A stretch of 64,000 nucleotides of DNA from Hamiltosporidium tvaerminnensis (Eukaryota > Microsporidia > Dubosqiidae), in assembly GCA_022605425.2 (NCBI GenBank), contig JAKIMF020000005.1, forward strand, positions 282,501-346,500, given 5' to 3'. Both the position numbers and the translations under genes were made by a program. Each line of letters starts with the position of its first letter. The stretch's first letter is position 1. The notes beneath the pieces are model-generated. The model saw nothing but the letters and a program-made list of their open reading frames with translations, made no database searches and was not told the origin of the DNA. Below, piece after piece: positions 23,582-35,300 of this stretch.

Positions 23582-24418
23582 ATGGGTAGAAAGAAAAATG
23601 TTAGCAGCGAAACATTAAAAAATAATAAAATAAAAGATGCAAACGACGCCGATGAGGTGAAGAAAAGTGAGAGTGGCATACAAAAATGTGAGCTACACCC
23701 ACTGGCGATTTCCCTACCTTCCTCCTCCTACACAAAAACCACACATCCACCACTATGCCAAACATTCAGTAACATGCAAAACAGTGGGCTTGACACCTTA
23801 CCTTCGCCTAATATACCACTTCCCTCTTCGGTTGAAGTCCCTGCGTGCGAGCCATCGTACGACATGACAAACCCCTGTACTCTAGCTATTCCAGAAGGTA
23901 ACAGGCTAATGGCCTTACGGACGATATTCGATTTTGTAACAGCCGACCCGAAGGAATGGCCTCGAATTGTTTTTTTTGCAGTACAGACAAGGTTTGAAAG
24001 AATGCCAAGAAATGGCTGGACAGAGCTTCACAGGTACTATAATGAGAAATTCGGCTGCACTGAAACTCTCGAAGTGTTAAAAAAATTGGCACAAAGTGAG
24101 ATAGAAAAGGAAGTAAAATCAGAAGAGAATAGAGAGCGACGTAGAATCGCCACTTGTCTCGCTGATACATGCACTTTGACCGACACCACGGAGTACATAA
24201 ACCTGAGAGATAAATTCTTGAGTAAAATCAAAGAAATCTCGGAGAACGAAATTGGAAAAGTGGTGGTCCGAACTAGAAAACATTCAAATGAATTGGTTGA
24301 TAGTAAAGTTTGGGGCCTTATTAATCGAATTATCGGTGAGTATGCTGATTCTTATGTACCGATGACGATAACTGCAGTGGCACGGATAATCCAGGCAGCA
24401 CAGGTATGCTATAACTAG
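23582..24418 (+). pseudogene. LINE polyprotein, N-terminal part
   Basis: 278 codons starting MGRKKN at an ATG, ending at a TAG (24416-24418). The homologous position in the 61.9-kb copy is AAG (Lys), so the stop is a point mutation and the ancestral frame continued. The first 100 residues are Pro/Ser/Thr-rich; the rest is charged and helical (MALRTIFDFVTADPKEWPRI, NGWTELHRYYNEKFG). I do not recognise a DNA-binding zinc finger or Myb domain here, although R2-type elements usually carry one. Confidence 0.65.
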
Positions 24419-24564
24419 GCAACACCTAAAGAGAAGCCTAGATCCGCTTGGAAAGAAACATAGAAAGTTAAATTTCTAAGTTAATACTTTCCAAAAATCC
24501 CCTCGAGAAGGCTCGTAAACAGGAAAAGCTCTTTACTTCGGAAACGAAGAGCCTTAAGAAAATC

Positions 24565-25718
24565 ATGCGAGAGTTTAATTTAAACTTGAGCAGTGTAACT
24601 GATCTTTCTGAAGCTTTAGTTAAGAAGAATGAGTCGTTGAGTGTTTACGAGAAAAAAATTACGATGCATGAAAGTAGGAAGCAATTCCGAAAAGAGAATC
24701 GTATGTTTGAGCTTTCCCGAGGTCGATTTTATCGTGGGTTATCTGAGCGTGTGGAATCCGAGCATGTGGTTAGTCGTGATGAAATTGTGAGTTTTTGGTC
24801 TACAATGTGGAACAAAAATGATGACACAGTCACCTATGATGATTATTTAATTCCATTTGTATCAGATAATCATCCGACCACGTTTCCTTCACTTGATGAA
24901 TTTGTAAATATCATTAATTGGCTCCCTAATTGGAAAGCTGCTGGAATTGATGGCATTTACAATTTTTTCATTGAGAAACTTACAACTCTTCACAAATATC
25001 TTTATGATTTTGTGAAAGTTATATGTTTAGAAGGAACACCTCAAGCTGATTGGTTTTACTGCGGGCTTACCTATTTGATACCCAAAGGAAGTCCACAAAG
25101 AGGCTCTGACTACAGGCCAATCACTTGTATGTCCAACCTCTATAAGTTAACGACAAAGTGTGTAACGAAAGTCGTTCAACTTGAAGTGGAAAGGCGAGGG
25201 TTGCTTGCGGAGAACCAGTTGGGAGCAGTTAGAGGTGTGCAGGGAGCGAAAGAGCAGGCTCTACTGAATATTGCCTTAAATAAAGAATATGGAAATAATC
25301 TTAAGGCAACATGGATTGATGTTAAAAAAGCTTATGATTCAATTGATCATGCATATTTAACTCATGCATTGGAAATCTAAATTTACCTGATTGGATCCTG
25401 AAATTTATTAAGGTAATTATATCAAAATGGAAATTTGATATATCAGTAGAGCCTGAAAAAATCATGAGCAAGAAGTTTGAGAAAGGGATTCTGCCGGGAG
25501 ATAATTTCTCACCATTTTTATTTGTGTTGTGTATAGATCCATTAAGCCGAAAGCGTAATAAAAAATACACAAAAGTGACATTACAAACAGATGCAGAATC
25601 CCATTCTACTAATCATCTCTTGTTTATTGATGATCTTAAGCTCCTTGCTAAAGACAGTTCGACATTGAGTGCTATCACAGACGAGGCAAAGGAATTTTAT
25701 AAGGTGATTGGGTTATAG
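24565..25718 (+). pseudogene. LINE reverse transcriptase domain, broken
   Basis: Reverse transcriptase motifs are visible: NWKAAGIDGI, LIPKGS, DYRPITCMSNLYKLTTKCV, ENQLGAVRGVQGAKEQALLN, motif A TWIDVKKAYDSIDH, motif B-like ILPGDNFSPFLFVLC, and motif C as FIDDLKLLAKD (F-I-D-D where YADD is typical). A one-base loss near 25375 (HALEI then stop, with NLNLPDW resuming in another frame) and a TAG at 25716-25718, where GLEINKEKS would be expected, inactivate it. Confidence 0.8.
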
Positions 25719-26615
25719 ATTAATAAAGAGAAGTCAGCCACAAATGATACGTGTTGTGAAGATACTGCTACTCTTCTAGAAGGTGTTAGTGTTTACAAAT
25801 ATTTAGGAATAATAGAAGATAGCAGAGGAATTCCAACACGTAGCTCATTTGAAGAAGTACAAAGCAAACTTATATCAAGAGTTGAAAGACTTTGTCACAC
25901 TAGATTAAACGCAAAAAATTTATTTTCTGCAATCAATCAACATGCGATATCGTTAATCATTTATCACATAGGAGTACTTCGACTTGAACCGGCTGACTTT
26001 TCTAAGTTAGATAAGGCAGTTCGTACGGTGTTAGTGAAGAATAAGATACATCTTCGCCCAGGATGTAAAAAGCGTTTGTATCTTTCTAGAACAGAACTTG
26101 GAAGAGGCCTACATAGTGTTGAGTTGCGAAGCGAACATATGCTTCTGCAACTCTTGGATTGTCTGGAAAAAAGTAAAGAAATATCAACTAGACGAGCAGC
26201 AATCCTCAAGGTGGAGAATAATAATAAAACTCATCCTGCACTAATAAAAGGCTTCTTAAAACTAAAATACAGGTTAGTAGAAGAAGTTAATAAGAAAAGT
26301 TTAGAAGAAGCTCAACTTGCAAAACTATATAACGAAATAGAAAAACGAAAACTCAATTCAAAGTTATATAATGCAAGAAAAAATGAGCTTGTGAGTGTTA
26401 GTGACTCTTCAAGATGGCTAAAGAAAGGGAATATTAGACCACGCAATGAAGCTGTGTTCTGCTATATCCAGGATAGAAATGTATTCTGGGGAGCAGATGG
26501 TATGTGTCAACATTGCGGGAAGTCTGGTAAGACTCTAGATCATCTAGCAACTAGATGTGAAAAAATGCTGGGTCATGATCACACAATCGACACAATGAAA
26601 TGGTACGATGTATAA
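25719..26615 (+). pseudogene. LINE polyprotein, thumb to zinc-knuckle part
   Basis: Continues in frame after the 25718 stop: INKEKS, YKYLGI (motif E-like), LRLEPADFSKLDKAVR and, near the end, CQHCGKSGKTLDHLATRC, a CCHC knuckle characteristic of R2/R4-type elements. A frame change near 26580 follows: intact copies read HDYTRRHNEVVRC where this one reads HDHTIDTMKWYDV and stops. Confidence 0.75.
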
Positions 26616-27340
26616 ATTTACTTTTGCTGAATAAATATAATTTTAAGTCGCCAAAACGAATTAGCAGCCATTCAGTTTTTGAAATTCTTGATAATGAGTA
26701 TGCAGAGATAAGAGGGGACAATAGAATAAAAACTGATGTTAAAATTCGGAATAACAGACCTGACATATCTATTTTGGATAAGAAGAAGAATAAGATAACA
26801 CTCATTAAAGTACAAATCACTTCCCAAGATTCACTTCAAATAGTTGAAACTGAAAAACTTAGGGAGTATGACCTGCTAGCCAATGAGTTGGGTCTTATTT
26901 ATAAGTGTAGGTTTGAGATAATCCCTTATGTGATGACCTGGGACGGTATTGTGACAAAATACCATAGATTACACCTTAAAAGACTAGAAATACTCATGAA
27001 TGTAGAGGCACAAATTCAATCTATTGTACTTAAGAAGACAGTCGAAACGATTTCCTTTGTTCGACGAAGAGGACTTGAGTCAGGACTAAATGCCGAAGAG
27101 AGCTGGGAGAGAGCGTCAATGGGTGTTATTATGAGATCAGAGATGCATGAGGAACCAACACCCTCTTTAAAAGAAGAGAAGAGAGAGCAAGATGGTGCAA
27201 AAATTTTAAAACCAAAAAATAAAGTACCCTTTATTTTACAAGGAGGAACCACTTTGGAGGAACCGACCAATAACATAAATAAAGAGTCGGATTTGGAAGA
27301 AGAGACAATAGTGGTTAAAGAGGTAGAAGAAAACATATAA
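26600..27340 (+). pseudogene. LINE restriction-like endonuclease domain
   Basis: 246 codons in the third frame. RNNRPDISILDKKKNKITLIKVQIT matches the PD-(D/E)XK core of R2-type endonucleases, but the catalytic Glu (LIEVGIT in the copies at 31765 and 42560) is Lys here, so this copy would be dead even without frameshifts. The C-terminus is an acidic tail (ESDLEEETIVVKEVEENI). Confidence 0.8.
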
Positions 27341-27380
27341 AAATGGTAAAAATAATTTAAACCAGAATTTTATTAAATAA

Positions 27381-29489
27381 ATTAAAATAAAATTATGGGT
27401 AGAAGGAAAAAATATAAACAACTCAAATTATAAGAAAATAAAAGTTTAGGAAACTTAAGAATAATAATCAGTCTATGAAATAATTGGTTTAAAAAAAATT
27501 ATAGATATAAATAAGAGAAATGAATTAGAAATATTTTTATTATTTCTCAATTTGGGTTGTTTATATCTATAATTTTTTTTTCGTTTCATGAATTCTAAAT
27601 TCTAAATTTTAAATTTAGTGTTTTTTTTTATTGCTGTTTCTTAAAATTTGGAAATTATTATTTAATTGAATTTAGAATTTAGTCCAAGGTTTAAGTATTT
27701 CATTTTTATTTCTTGTATTTATTTGATTTGAATAGGCGAAGGTTTTACTTTTATATTTTCTTTAAATATTCATTCGAATTTTTTTTTGTAAATCTATTAT
27801 TTTTTTAAAAAATGTGTTATTTTAAATATTTATACGAAGCTAAAACCAAATACTTTTGGATTTTTTTTAAATTTCAACGAGGTGGAAGAAAATATATAAA
27901 AAGGTAAAAAATTTTTAACCTTGAATCTTATAAACGATTTTTAAAGTTAAAAGAGGTAGAAATAAATATATAAAAATGGTAAAAATATTTTAACCCAGAA
28001 GTTTATTAAATAAAAAATTATACTTAGATATATACTATTAGATAAGTAAAACAATTTATTGTACTACACTTTCTTCTTTAAATGTATTTTTATCTAATTT
28101 TATTTCCCTAACAATTAAAATCTTATATTCCATCCTAATATAATTTCACATTAATTTAATTCATTCTAATAAATTTCTTATAAATTCAATCTTAATTTTA
28201 TTCGATGATTTAATTTAAATCTTATCTAATAAAATGATGCCTGTATGATCGTTTTGGCATTTAATTCGTATACTTTTGTCCCTAATTTTTATTTAGAACT
28301 TCTAAATACTAAACAAGTAACTTAAAGATCAAAACAATAGAATTAAGTTTCTGTATTAAGAAGATTTTTTTAAATAAATATGATAACAGGTCTAATCTTG
28401 AATTATATTCTTAGTTTAAACTATATAAGAATAAATCTTATACAAAAAATTCATAATTTCATTTATATTAAATTAAAATAATACTTTAGGTGTATAGAAT
28501 GCTAGTATGGGATATATCCTCGATATAATATTATTCTTAGCATCTAATTATGTTTTATTTCCCGTGTGTTACCCAAAAAATTCTGTTGCAAACATACAGT
28601 GGATTACTAGTATTTTACAATGTATTATGCTATTAATTTACTAAGTATTTCTCTGTTGCCTGATAGACATCAAACGATTGTATTTACATGTGTTTTTAAT
28701 CTATCAAAGATTTTGGCACGTATTGGAGTATAAATATAGCAGATTAAAGCAAAATTTTCGGTTTATAAATTATACTATGATTGCGACTTGATATAACAGA
28801 TGTGTTATAGTGAGTAATCCGAAGAAAATTACTTTTTAAATAAAATATTGAAAATTTAATTATAAAAGTCGGACTTATAATCTCATTCAGTAGCTAAAAA
28901 TTTTTAAAATATATAAATTCAAATAAAATGTAGGACTTAAATACTCTCATTTGCTTGCTGATAAGGGTAAAAAAATATCTACATACTAAAATAGAATGTA
29001 AAATTCTTTTTTAATTCTATTCTATCAGATATAAAGTACTATTAAGTCGATATTTTTATTAAATTACGTCTAATTCGAGAAAATATATAATTTTAGCTAT
29101 TTACAATCACTCTGCTCGAATACACTTTTTAATTTAAAAAAATAATAGATAAAAGAATAAAAGATTTTAAAATAATTCGGCTTAAAATAATCTCTTTTCT
29201 TACAAAACCAAAGAACATCTTCAATTGATGATTTAAAATAGTCAATTGTTTAGTATTTTATCTAAAGTTAACAATATAAGATATGATAATAAATGGTAGA
29301 TGAATTTTATTAAAAATTAATTTAATATCTGATGTAATATCATTAAGGAAATTAAAATAAGATTAAAAGATATATTAATAACCTTTTTTCATTTTGATAC
29401 ACTTTGTTTAAGATAAAGAAAATCAATGCAGATTTATAAATAAACACTCGATTTCAAATCTATATAATAAAAAAAACAATAATAAACAA
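27381..29489. other. AT-rich spacer with orphan LINE tails
   Basis: Apart from the tail fragments at 27879-28016 and a MGRRKKYKQ-like start at 27394 (see findings), I see no gene. The sequence is extremely A/T-rich. Confidence 0.4.
27879..28016 (+). repeat. Two tandem orphan LINE 3' tails
   Basis: GAGGTGGAAGAAAATATATA..TTTTAACC at 27879-27930 and GAGGTAGAAATAAATATATA..TTTTAACCCAGAAGTTTATTAAATA at 27953-28016 both match the final codons and 3' terminus of the LINE (GAGGTAGAAGAAAACATATAAAAATG..). Each is under 75 bp, indicating extreme 5' truncation or repeated tail insertion. Confidence 0.7.
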
Positions 29490-30695
29490 ATGATTGGCAA
29501 AATAAAGAACAGCGGAAATATTAAAAAAATTAATATTTCAGAAGTAACAAAAAATCAGGGACTTGAATCGAGTGAACTGATTGGAATCTTAAATAAAATC
29601 GATGAATGCAAGCAAGATATTAATGATATGGGAAATATACATAAAAGTATATTTAAACTCATTAAAAATTTGAAATTAAAGGAGAAAGAAGAAGAGAGTA
29701 TAAAAACTAAAGAAGATTTGGAAAAAGCAGATATATCCTTTCTTGAAAACCCAGCAGTTAAAATACATGAAATCAATATTTGGAATCATGAAGATAAGAG
29801 ATTCCCGATGTTAAAATATCATATGGAATATAAATTTCCTATAATGATATACAAAAAAAATGAAATTTCTTTTCAATCAAAGCTGGTAAATGAACCATCT
29901 CGAGATAGAAAACAAGAAATTCCATTTAACAAATTAGAAAACAAGAGAAAAAAAGCTAATGATACTATAAAATATGATTTACTTAGTGATAAAGAAAAGA
30001 TCAAATTGGCTTGTTTTTGCTTTAAGAAGCTTCGTAAATATAGATCCAGTTTTAAAGATAGTATTTTAGAAAGAATTTCAGATATATTCAGATCTTCGTT
30101 TAAGAAAGATTCTTATCATATAAAAAAAGCAAATACATTTGTTTATACCGTTGGTGACCATATTTTAGATGAAGGGATCAAAAAAGAGGGATTGTTTAGA
30201 ATTTCCGGTAAATATGCTTATTATAAATTTATGCCGGGTGTTTTAGCTGCAGGAAAGAGATATGATTATACTGAGTTATCAGTTCATGACAACGCTTCAA
30301 TTTTCAAAGCATATATTCGGGAGATAATGAATGGGATAATTTCAGTTCAGATTGCAGAAAGGGTGATGAAAATAATAAAAAACCAGACGGATCCTTCAAT
30401 AATAGAATATATTGTACCTTTAATTATATTTTCGATTACAAATGAGAACCGAAAGATGCTTATGTATTTACAGAAAATCTTTCGAAAAGTTGATGAGTAT
30501 TCAAAAGATAATAAAATGGGGTCAGATAATCTATATAAAATTTTTACTCCCACTATTTTTCCAAATATTGAATGTTATGATTTGAATTCCATAAATTTGC
30601 AAATTGAGATTGTAAAAAGAATTTTTGAGTCAAATTTAACAGAAATCCCTTGTTTTTTGTATGAAGAAGCACTTTCGGTAGCTAAAAATCAATAA
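29490..30695 (+). CDS. RhoGAP-domain protein
   Basis: A 401-residue intact protein with a C-terminal Rho GTPase-activating domain (about 210-385), which would switch off Rho/Cdc42-type GTPases controlling actin and polarity. Key features: EGLFRISG with the arginine finger R237, the conserved Lys and Arg in IFKAYIRE (K273, R277), and NKMGSDNLYKIFTPTIF (341-357) matching the family's NxMxxxNLxxxFxPxxF block, with N347 and P354. The N-terminal 200 residues are Lys/Glu-rich and possibly coiled-coil (30-85), with no recognised domain. AT-rich codon use, no repeat insertions and no CCC motif upstream. A LINE copy is inserted 75 bp past the stop. Confidence 0.82.
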   Translation: MIGKIKNSGNIKKINISEVTKNQGLESSELIGILNKIDECKQDINDMGNIHKSIFKLIKNLKLKEKEEESIKTKEDLEKADISFLENPAVKIHEINIWNHEDKRFPMLKYHMEYKFPIMIYKKNEISFQSKLVNEPSRDRKQEIPFNKLENKRKKANDTIKYDLLSDKEKIKLACFCFKKLRKYRSSFKDSILERISDIFRSSFKKDSYHIKKANTFVYTVGDHILDEGIKKEGLFRISGKYAYYKFMPGVLAAGKRYDYTELSVHDNASIFKAYIREIMNGIISVQIAERVMKIIKNQTDPSIIEYIVPLIIFSITNENRKMLMYLQKIFRKVDEYSKDNKMGSDNLYKIFTPTIFPNIECYDLNSINLQIEIVKRIFESNLTEIPCFLYEEALSVAKNQ

Positions 30696-30987
30696 ATCCT
30701 TTAATTTTCCACTTTAAATGTTTTCATTTTATTTTTTAAATATTTTGAATATATTTTTAGAATTATTCAAAATAGAAGATAGCAGAGGAATCCAAACACG
30801 TAACTCATTTGAAGAAGTACAGAGCAAACTTTAATCAGGAGTTGAAAGACTTTTTCACACTAGATTAAATGCAAAAAAATTATTTTCTGCAATCAATCAA
30901 CATGCGATATCGTTAATCAACTATCAGATAGGAGTACTTCGACTTGAACCGGCTGACTTCTCTAAGTTAGATAAGGCAGTTCGTACG

Positions 30988-31737
30988 GTGTTAGTGAAGA
31001 ATAAGATACATCTTCGCCCAGGATGTAAAAAGCTTTTGTATCTTTCTAGAACAGAACTTGGAAGAGGCCTACATAGTGTTGAGTTGCGAAGCGAACATAT
31101 GCTTCTGCAACTCTTGGATTGTCTGGAAAAAAGTAAAGAAATATCAACTAGACGAGCAGCAATCCTCAAGGTGGAGAATAATAATAAAACTCATCTTGCA
31201 CTAATAAAAGGCTTCTTAAAAGTAAAGTACAGGTTGGTAGAAAAAGTCATTAAGAAAAGTTTAAAAGAAGCTCAACTTGCAAAACTATATAACGAAATAG
31301 AAAAACGAAAACTCAATTCAAAGTTATATAATGCAAGGAAAAATGAACTTGTGAGTGTTAGTGACTCTTCAAGATGGCTAAAGAGAGGAAATATTAGGCC
31401 ACGAAATGAAGCTGTGTTCTGTTATATCCAGGATAGAAATGTATTCTGGGGAGCAGATGGTGTGTGTCAACATTGCGGGAAGTCTGGTAAGACTGTAGAT
31501 CATCTAGCAACTCGATGTGAAAAAATGCTAGGCCATGACTACACCAGACGGCATAATGAAGTGGTTAGATGCCTACACTTACTTCTCCTAAATAGATATA
31601 AGTTTAAGTCTTCAAAACGAATTAGGAGTAACGCAGTTCAAGAAATTCTTGATAATGAGTACGCAGAGATAAGAGTGGACCCAGAATTAAAACTGATGTT
31701 AAAATTCAGAATAACAGACCGGACAGATTTATTTTAG
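30988..31737 (+). pseudogene. LINE C-terminal fragment with zinc knuckle
   Basis: 249 codons containing CQHCGKSGKTVDHLATRC and HDYTRRHNEVVRCLHLLLLNRY, the junction between knuckle and endonuclease that is scrambled in the long copy. It ends in a frameshift inside the endonuclease core (RITDRTDLF, then stop, where copy 3 has RNNRPDIFILDKKK). Confidence 0.75.
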
Positions 31738-31845
31738 AAGAAGAAGAATAAGATAACACTCATTGAAGTAGGAATCACTTCCCAAGATTCACTTCAAATA
31801 GTTGAAACTGAAAAACTTAGGAAGTATGACCTGCTAGCCAATGAG

Positions 31846-32298
31846 TTGGGTCTCTTTTATAGGTGTAGTGTTGAGATAATCCCTTATGTGATGACCTGGG
31901 ACGGTATTGTGACAAAATACCATAAATCTCATCTTAAAAGACTAGAAATACTCATGAATGTAGAGGCACAAATTCAATCTATTGTACCTAAGAAGACAGT
32001 CGAAACGATTTCCTTTGTTCGACGAAGAGGACTTGAGTCAGGACTAAATGCCGAAGAGAGCTGGGAGAGAGCGTCAATGGGTGTTATTATGAGATCAGAG
32101 ATGCATGAGGAACCAAAACCCTCTTTAAAAGGAGAGAAGAGAGAGGAAGATGATGCAAAAAATTTTAAACCAAAAAATAAAGCACCCCTTATTTCACAAG
32201 GAGGAACCACTTTAGAGGAACCGACCAATAACATAAATGAAGAGTCGGATTTGGAAGAAGAGACAATAGTGGTTAAAGAGATAGAAGAAAACATATAA
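31846..32298 (+). pseudogene. LINE endonuclease tail fragment
   Basis: 150 codons downstream of the frameshift: IIPYVMTWDGIVTKYHKSHLKRLEIL and the acidic C-terminus. The catalytic core segment LIEVGIT lies just upstream (about 31760) in the same frame but after a stop. Confidence 0.7.
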
Positions 32299-32337
32299 AA
32301 ATGTTAAAAATATTTTAACCCAGAATTTTATTAAATA

Positions 32338-35300
32338 ATTAAATAATTAATGAAATTTTTTAATTACCTCATTTTATTCTCCGATATCCAAAGATTCATT
32401 TACGTTTATTTTTGCCTTCTTCAACCTAGCTGTGATATTTAATATATGAAGTACAGTATTCTTGGTACTTATTTTTGAACACAACCTTTCTCATTTTCAC
32501 TCTTTAAAGCAGGTTTTGGGTTTCTATGTGTCGCTTTTCAATGCGACTTAAAAACTATGAAATTAATAAACTATCACAGAAACAAGTATTCATTTTCGGA
32601 GTTTTTATAAACAGTGATAAAGTTGTATTTTACTGTTTCAAAAAGATCATTGAATTATAAAATTAAATTTTTGCAAGCGAATAAACACTCAAAAATAGCA
32701 AGGTATTTGTGTGTCTCACCAATAATTATGGATATAAAAAAAACTCAGATGTGTAAAGGTAGATTTGATAAAAAGAACGAAAAGGCGCTAATTAGGGAAC
32801 AAAAGGTGTGATAAAAGAGCTTTAAATCAACATTAAATATAAATAGCTTCTCTTCTCGCAACTAAAATAATCTTAATTTATGCAAATCATTTACAGTATC
32901 TGTTTGGATGCTTAACACTGCATCACTGTAGAATATATCTTCATTTTATATGAAGATTTTGCATATAAACTGGTGCAAATTTTTTAACTTACTAAAAAAG
33001 CTTGGATATGATCAGGCTTTTGGTATTTATAATTTACTTATGCAGAAACAATTAATAAACAAAACATCTTCGATTTTTTTAGAATTACAGACTAATATTG
33101 AAGAATATATAATAAAGACTAGACATATATTTCTTGTGTACTACAAACAAAATATTAATGGTCTATTTCATTTAATAATATTTTATATATTGAAGGTAAC
33201 GGACAAATGTGATTATAACAGTAAAAAAGCACAGTAAACGAGGGGTGATCAAAGGATAAACATATTCTACTTTTAGACTGACCTACACAGTATAATCAAA
33301 ATAAAATCTTATTCCGATTAGAATAAACGAAACATACTCCTAAAGACACCAAGGTGGTTGTTTTAAACAAAAAAATCATTAAATTAAATTAGCTGGCAAA
33401 TAATTATTGAATTCCATAGAACAAATAGCCTTTAATAATAGTATTGAAATGCCACAAACAATCCTGATTTAGAAGGGAATATAATTAGAATTACTTGGAA
33501 TTTCGGACGGATAAAACTGAAACGAAAAGCCAAATTTCATGTGTGAATTGAAATATACGTAAAACTTGAAATTGAATTTTAAAACACCTTTAATAAAAGC
33601 AAATAACCGAAAACATGTGGTTTTGGAATGAAAATTATTATTTATAAACACTCAATTTGAAGTTATAAAAATCACTTCCTTTGTTACAGTTATAGTCAAA
33701 AACCATCCTTTAAATTTTATGAAAAAGCTCTGAAAAACGAAATTAAGAAGCAATAGAAAAAATACGATTTGTTTTTGGCTTATTACCTTTCAATATTCAT
33801 GGGTTTTATTTGTGAAATTCCAATCCGCAACCTTCTTTAATCACAAAGAAATTATTAGTCTACATCCATAATTCTAGACATAAAAATGACATAATTTATC
33901 CAAAAATCCTCTTCCGTTTCTTACGAATATACTTTAACTCATATTTTTTTTCAATTTGAAGATTTGATATAATTAGCATAGGTTAGCGCCTGATCCGAAA
34001 GTTACTCGGATATATGGGGATCTAAATACCTATAAAAGTTGCGACGGGGCGCAATTCTAAAGGATGTTTTTATAAATATATGATCTAGGAGCCCGAAAGT
34101 CGATTATATTTACCAATTATTCTATTCAATAAGCAAATAAACGAGTTTCTGACTAAAAAAATATTGATAAAATGTGGATCTATAAAAATTTACGAATGCT
34201 TTTCAGATATAATTATCTTTAGTTGGGCTAAAAAGCCATAAAATACTTACTAATACTTGAGAGAGAGCAAAAAGAAGTTAAATATACAAAATAAAAGGAC
34301 TAATGAAGCCTCAGGCAATTCAGCTTTATACTTTGAATTATATTTTGAACCATATTTAGATAGAAAACCAGATGATCTATTGACATTTATCTTAAATATA
34401 ATTTTCTTGTTTAAATTAACTTTTAAGCATAAGCCTAAAAATCAACAAACAATCTATCTCTAGACTTGAAACAACTAGTCGACTAACAATAGAAAGAAAA
34501 TTTGTGAGATTTAATTTAACAATTTTATTGTAGATTTAAGAAGTTCTTAGCCCAGAAGTAATTGGTAATAAGAAGTTACCAATAAATAACAGTACGCCTT
34601 TCCCAGATAATTAAATTTTCTTCGCGAGATTAGCTTTGTATTTTAATAGTGGAAAGTCGGCTATAACGAAAAAAATAGACTCTTATTCAACCAGAAATTT
34701 AAGGTTATGAAATAAAAATTATATACGGAGATCTTATAAAGAGCTTCCATAGAATAGCGTAAATTCCGGTTTTTTAGTCATTGCGAAAGAGCAAAAACAT
34801 ATAACTATATCAGATGGTTTATCTCAGCAGGAGAAAGGAAAGCCACTAATAAAAATAGTAAAAACCATAGTCAAATGGGCTAAACACGAAGAAATTATTA
34901 TAACAAGTGACAAACATCTAATGCAATATATTAAAAACTTTCAAACAGACGATTTCCTTAATCATTGTTCATATTATATGTAGACAAATAAAAATAGCGA
35001 ATATAGAAGGAAAGAAAATACGTGGCACTGAACTTATTTTCAGATTAAAGAAGTTATTTACTGATTTTGGGGGCAAAATCAATGTTTTATTTATTCATTT
35101 CTTATCTGGAATTTAATAAAACTGATTCGGATCGTTCAGAGGCTTCATCTCAATTCAATACAGAAAAATAAAATAAGTAAGAGAAAAAATATCCCAAAAA
35201 GTTATAAACTTTGAGAATTTGTACATTAAAAAATGAATCTAGGAAATATATTAGAGGTTACATTAGCTAGAACTAGTAATCACGTCATATATTCCTCTAA

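Larger units (their letters stand above)
23582..27380 (+). mobile_element. R4/Dong/NeSL-like non-LTR retrotransposon, longest copy
   Basis: An inactive LINE-type element with one long ancestral ORF of about 1250 codons, now split by frameshifts and stops. Order: N-terminal region (23582-24418), reverse transcriptase (24565 to about 25900), zinc knuckle (C..C..H....C at about 26500-26560), restriction-like endonuclease (26600-27340), then a short 3' tail TAAACCAGAATTTTATTAAATAAA. A C-terminal endonuclease with an upstream CCHC places it with R2/R4/Dong/NeSL/CRE-type elements rather than with AP-endonuclease LINEs. The 5' end is undefined. Five other partial copies are in the window. Confidence 0.85.
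30771..32337 (+). mobile_element. 5'-truncated R4-like LINE, second copy
   Basis: Begins abruptly at AATAGAAGATAGCAGAGGAA, equal to 25806 of the long copy, and ends in the usual tail TTTTAACCCAGAATTTTATTAAATAA. Nearly identical to the other young copies over most of its length. Frame is lost early (TTTAATCAGG where the long copy has TTATATCAAG) and near 31680 (GGACCCAGAATTAAAAC against GGACACCAGAATAAAAAC). No clear target-site duplication is seen. Confidence 0.85.

Noticed and set aside
32614-33237. Two consecutive plus-strand ORFs of 65 and 95 codons as a small gene
   Set aside because: No motif, no CCC start signal, different frames, and composition equal to the spacer.
34780-35110. Possible transposase relic near 34800-35110
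   Set aside because: Short protein-like stretches appear but do not line up with any transposase family I know.
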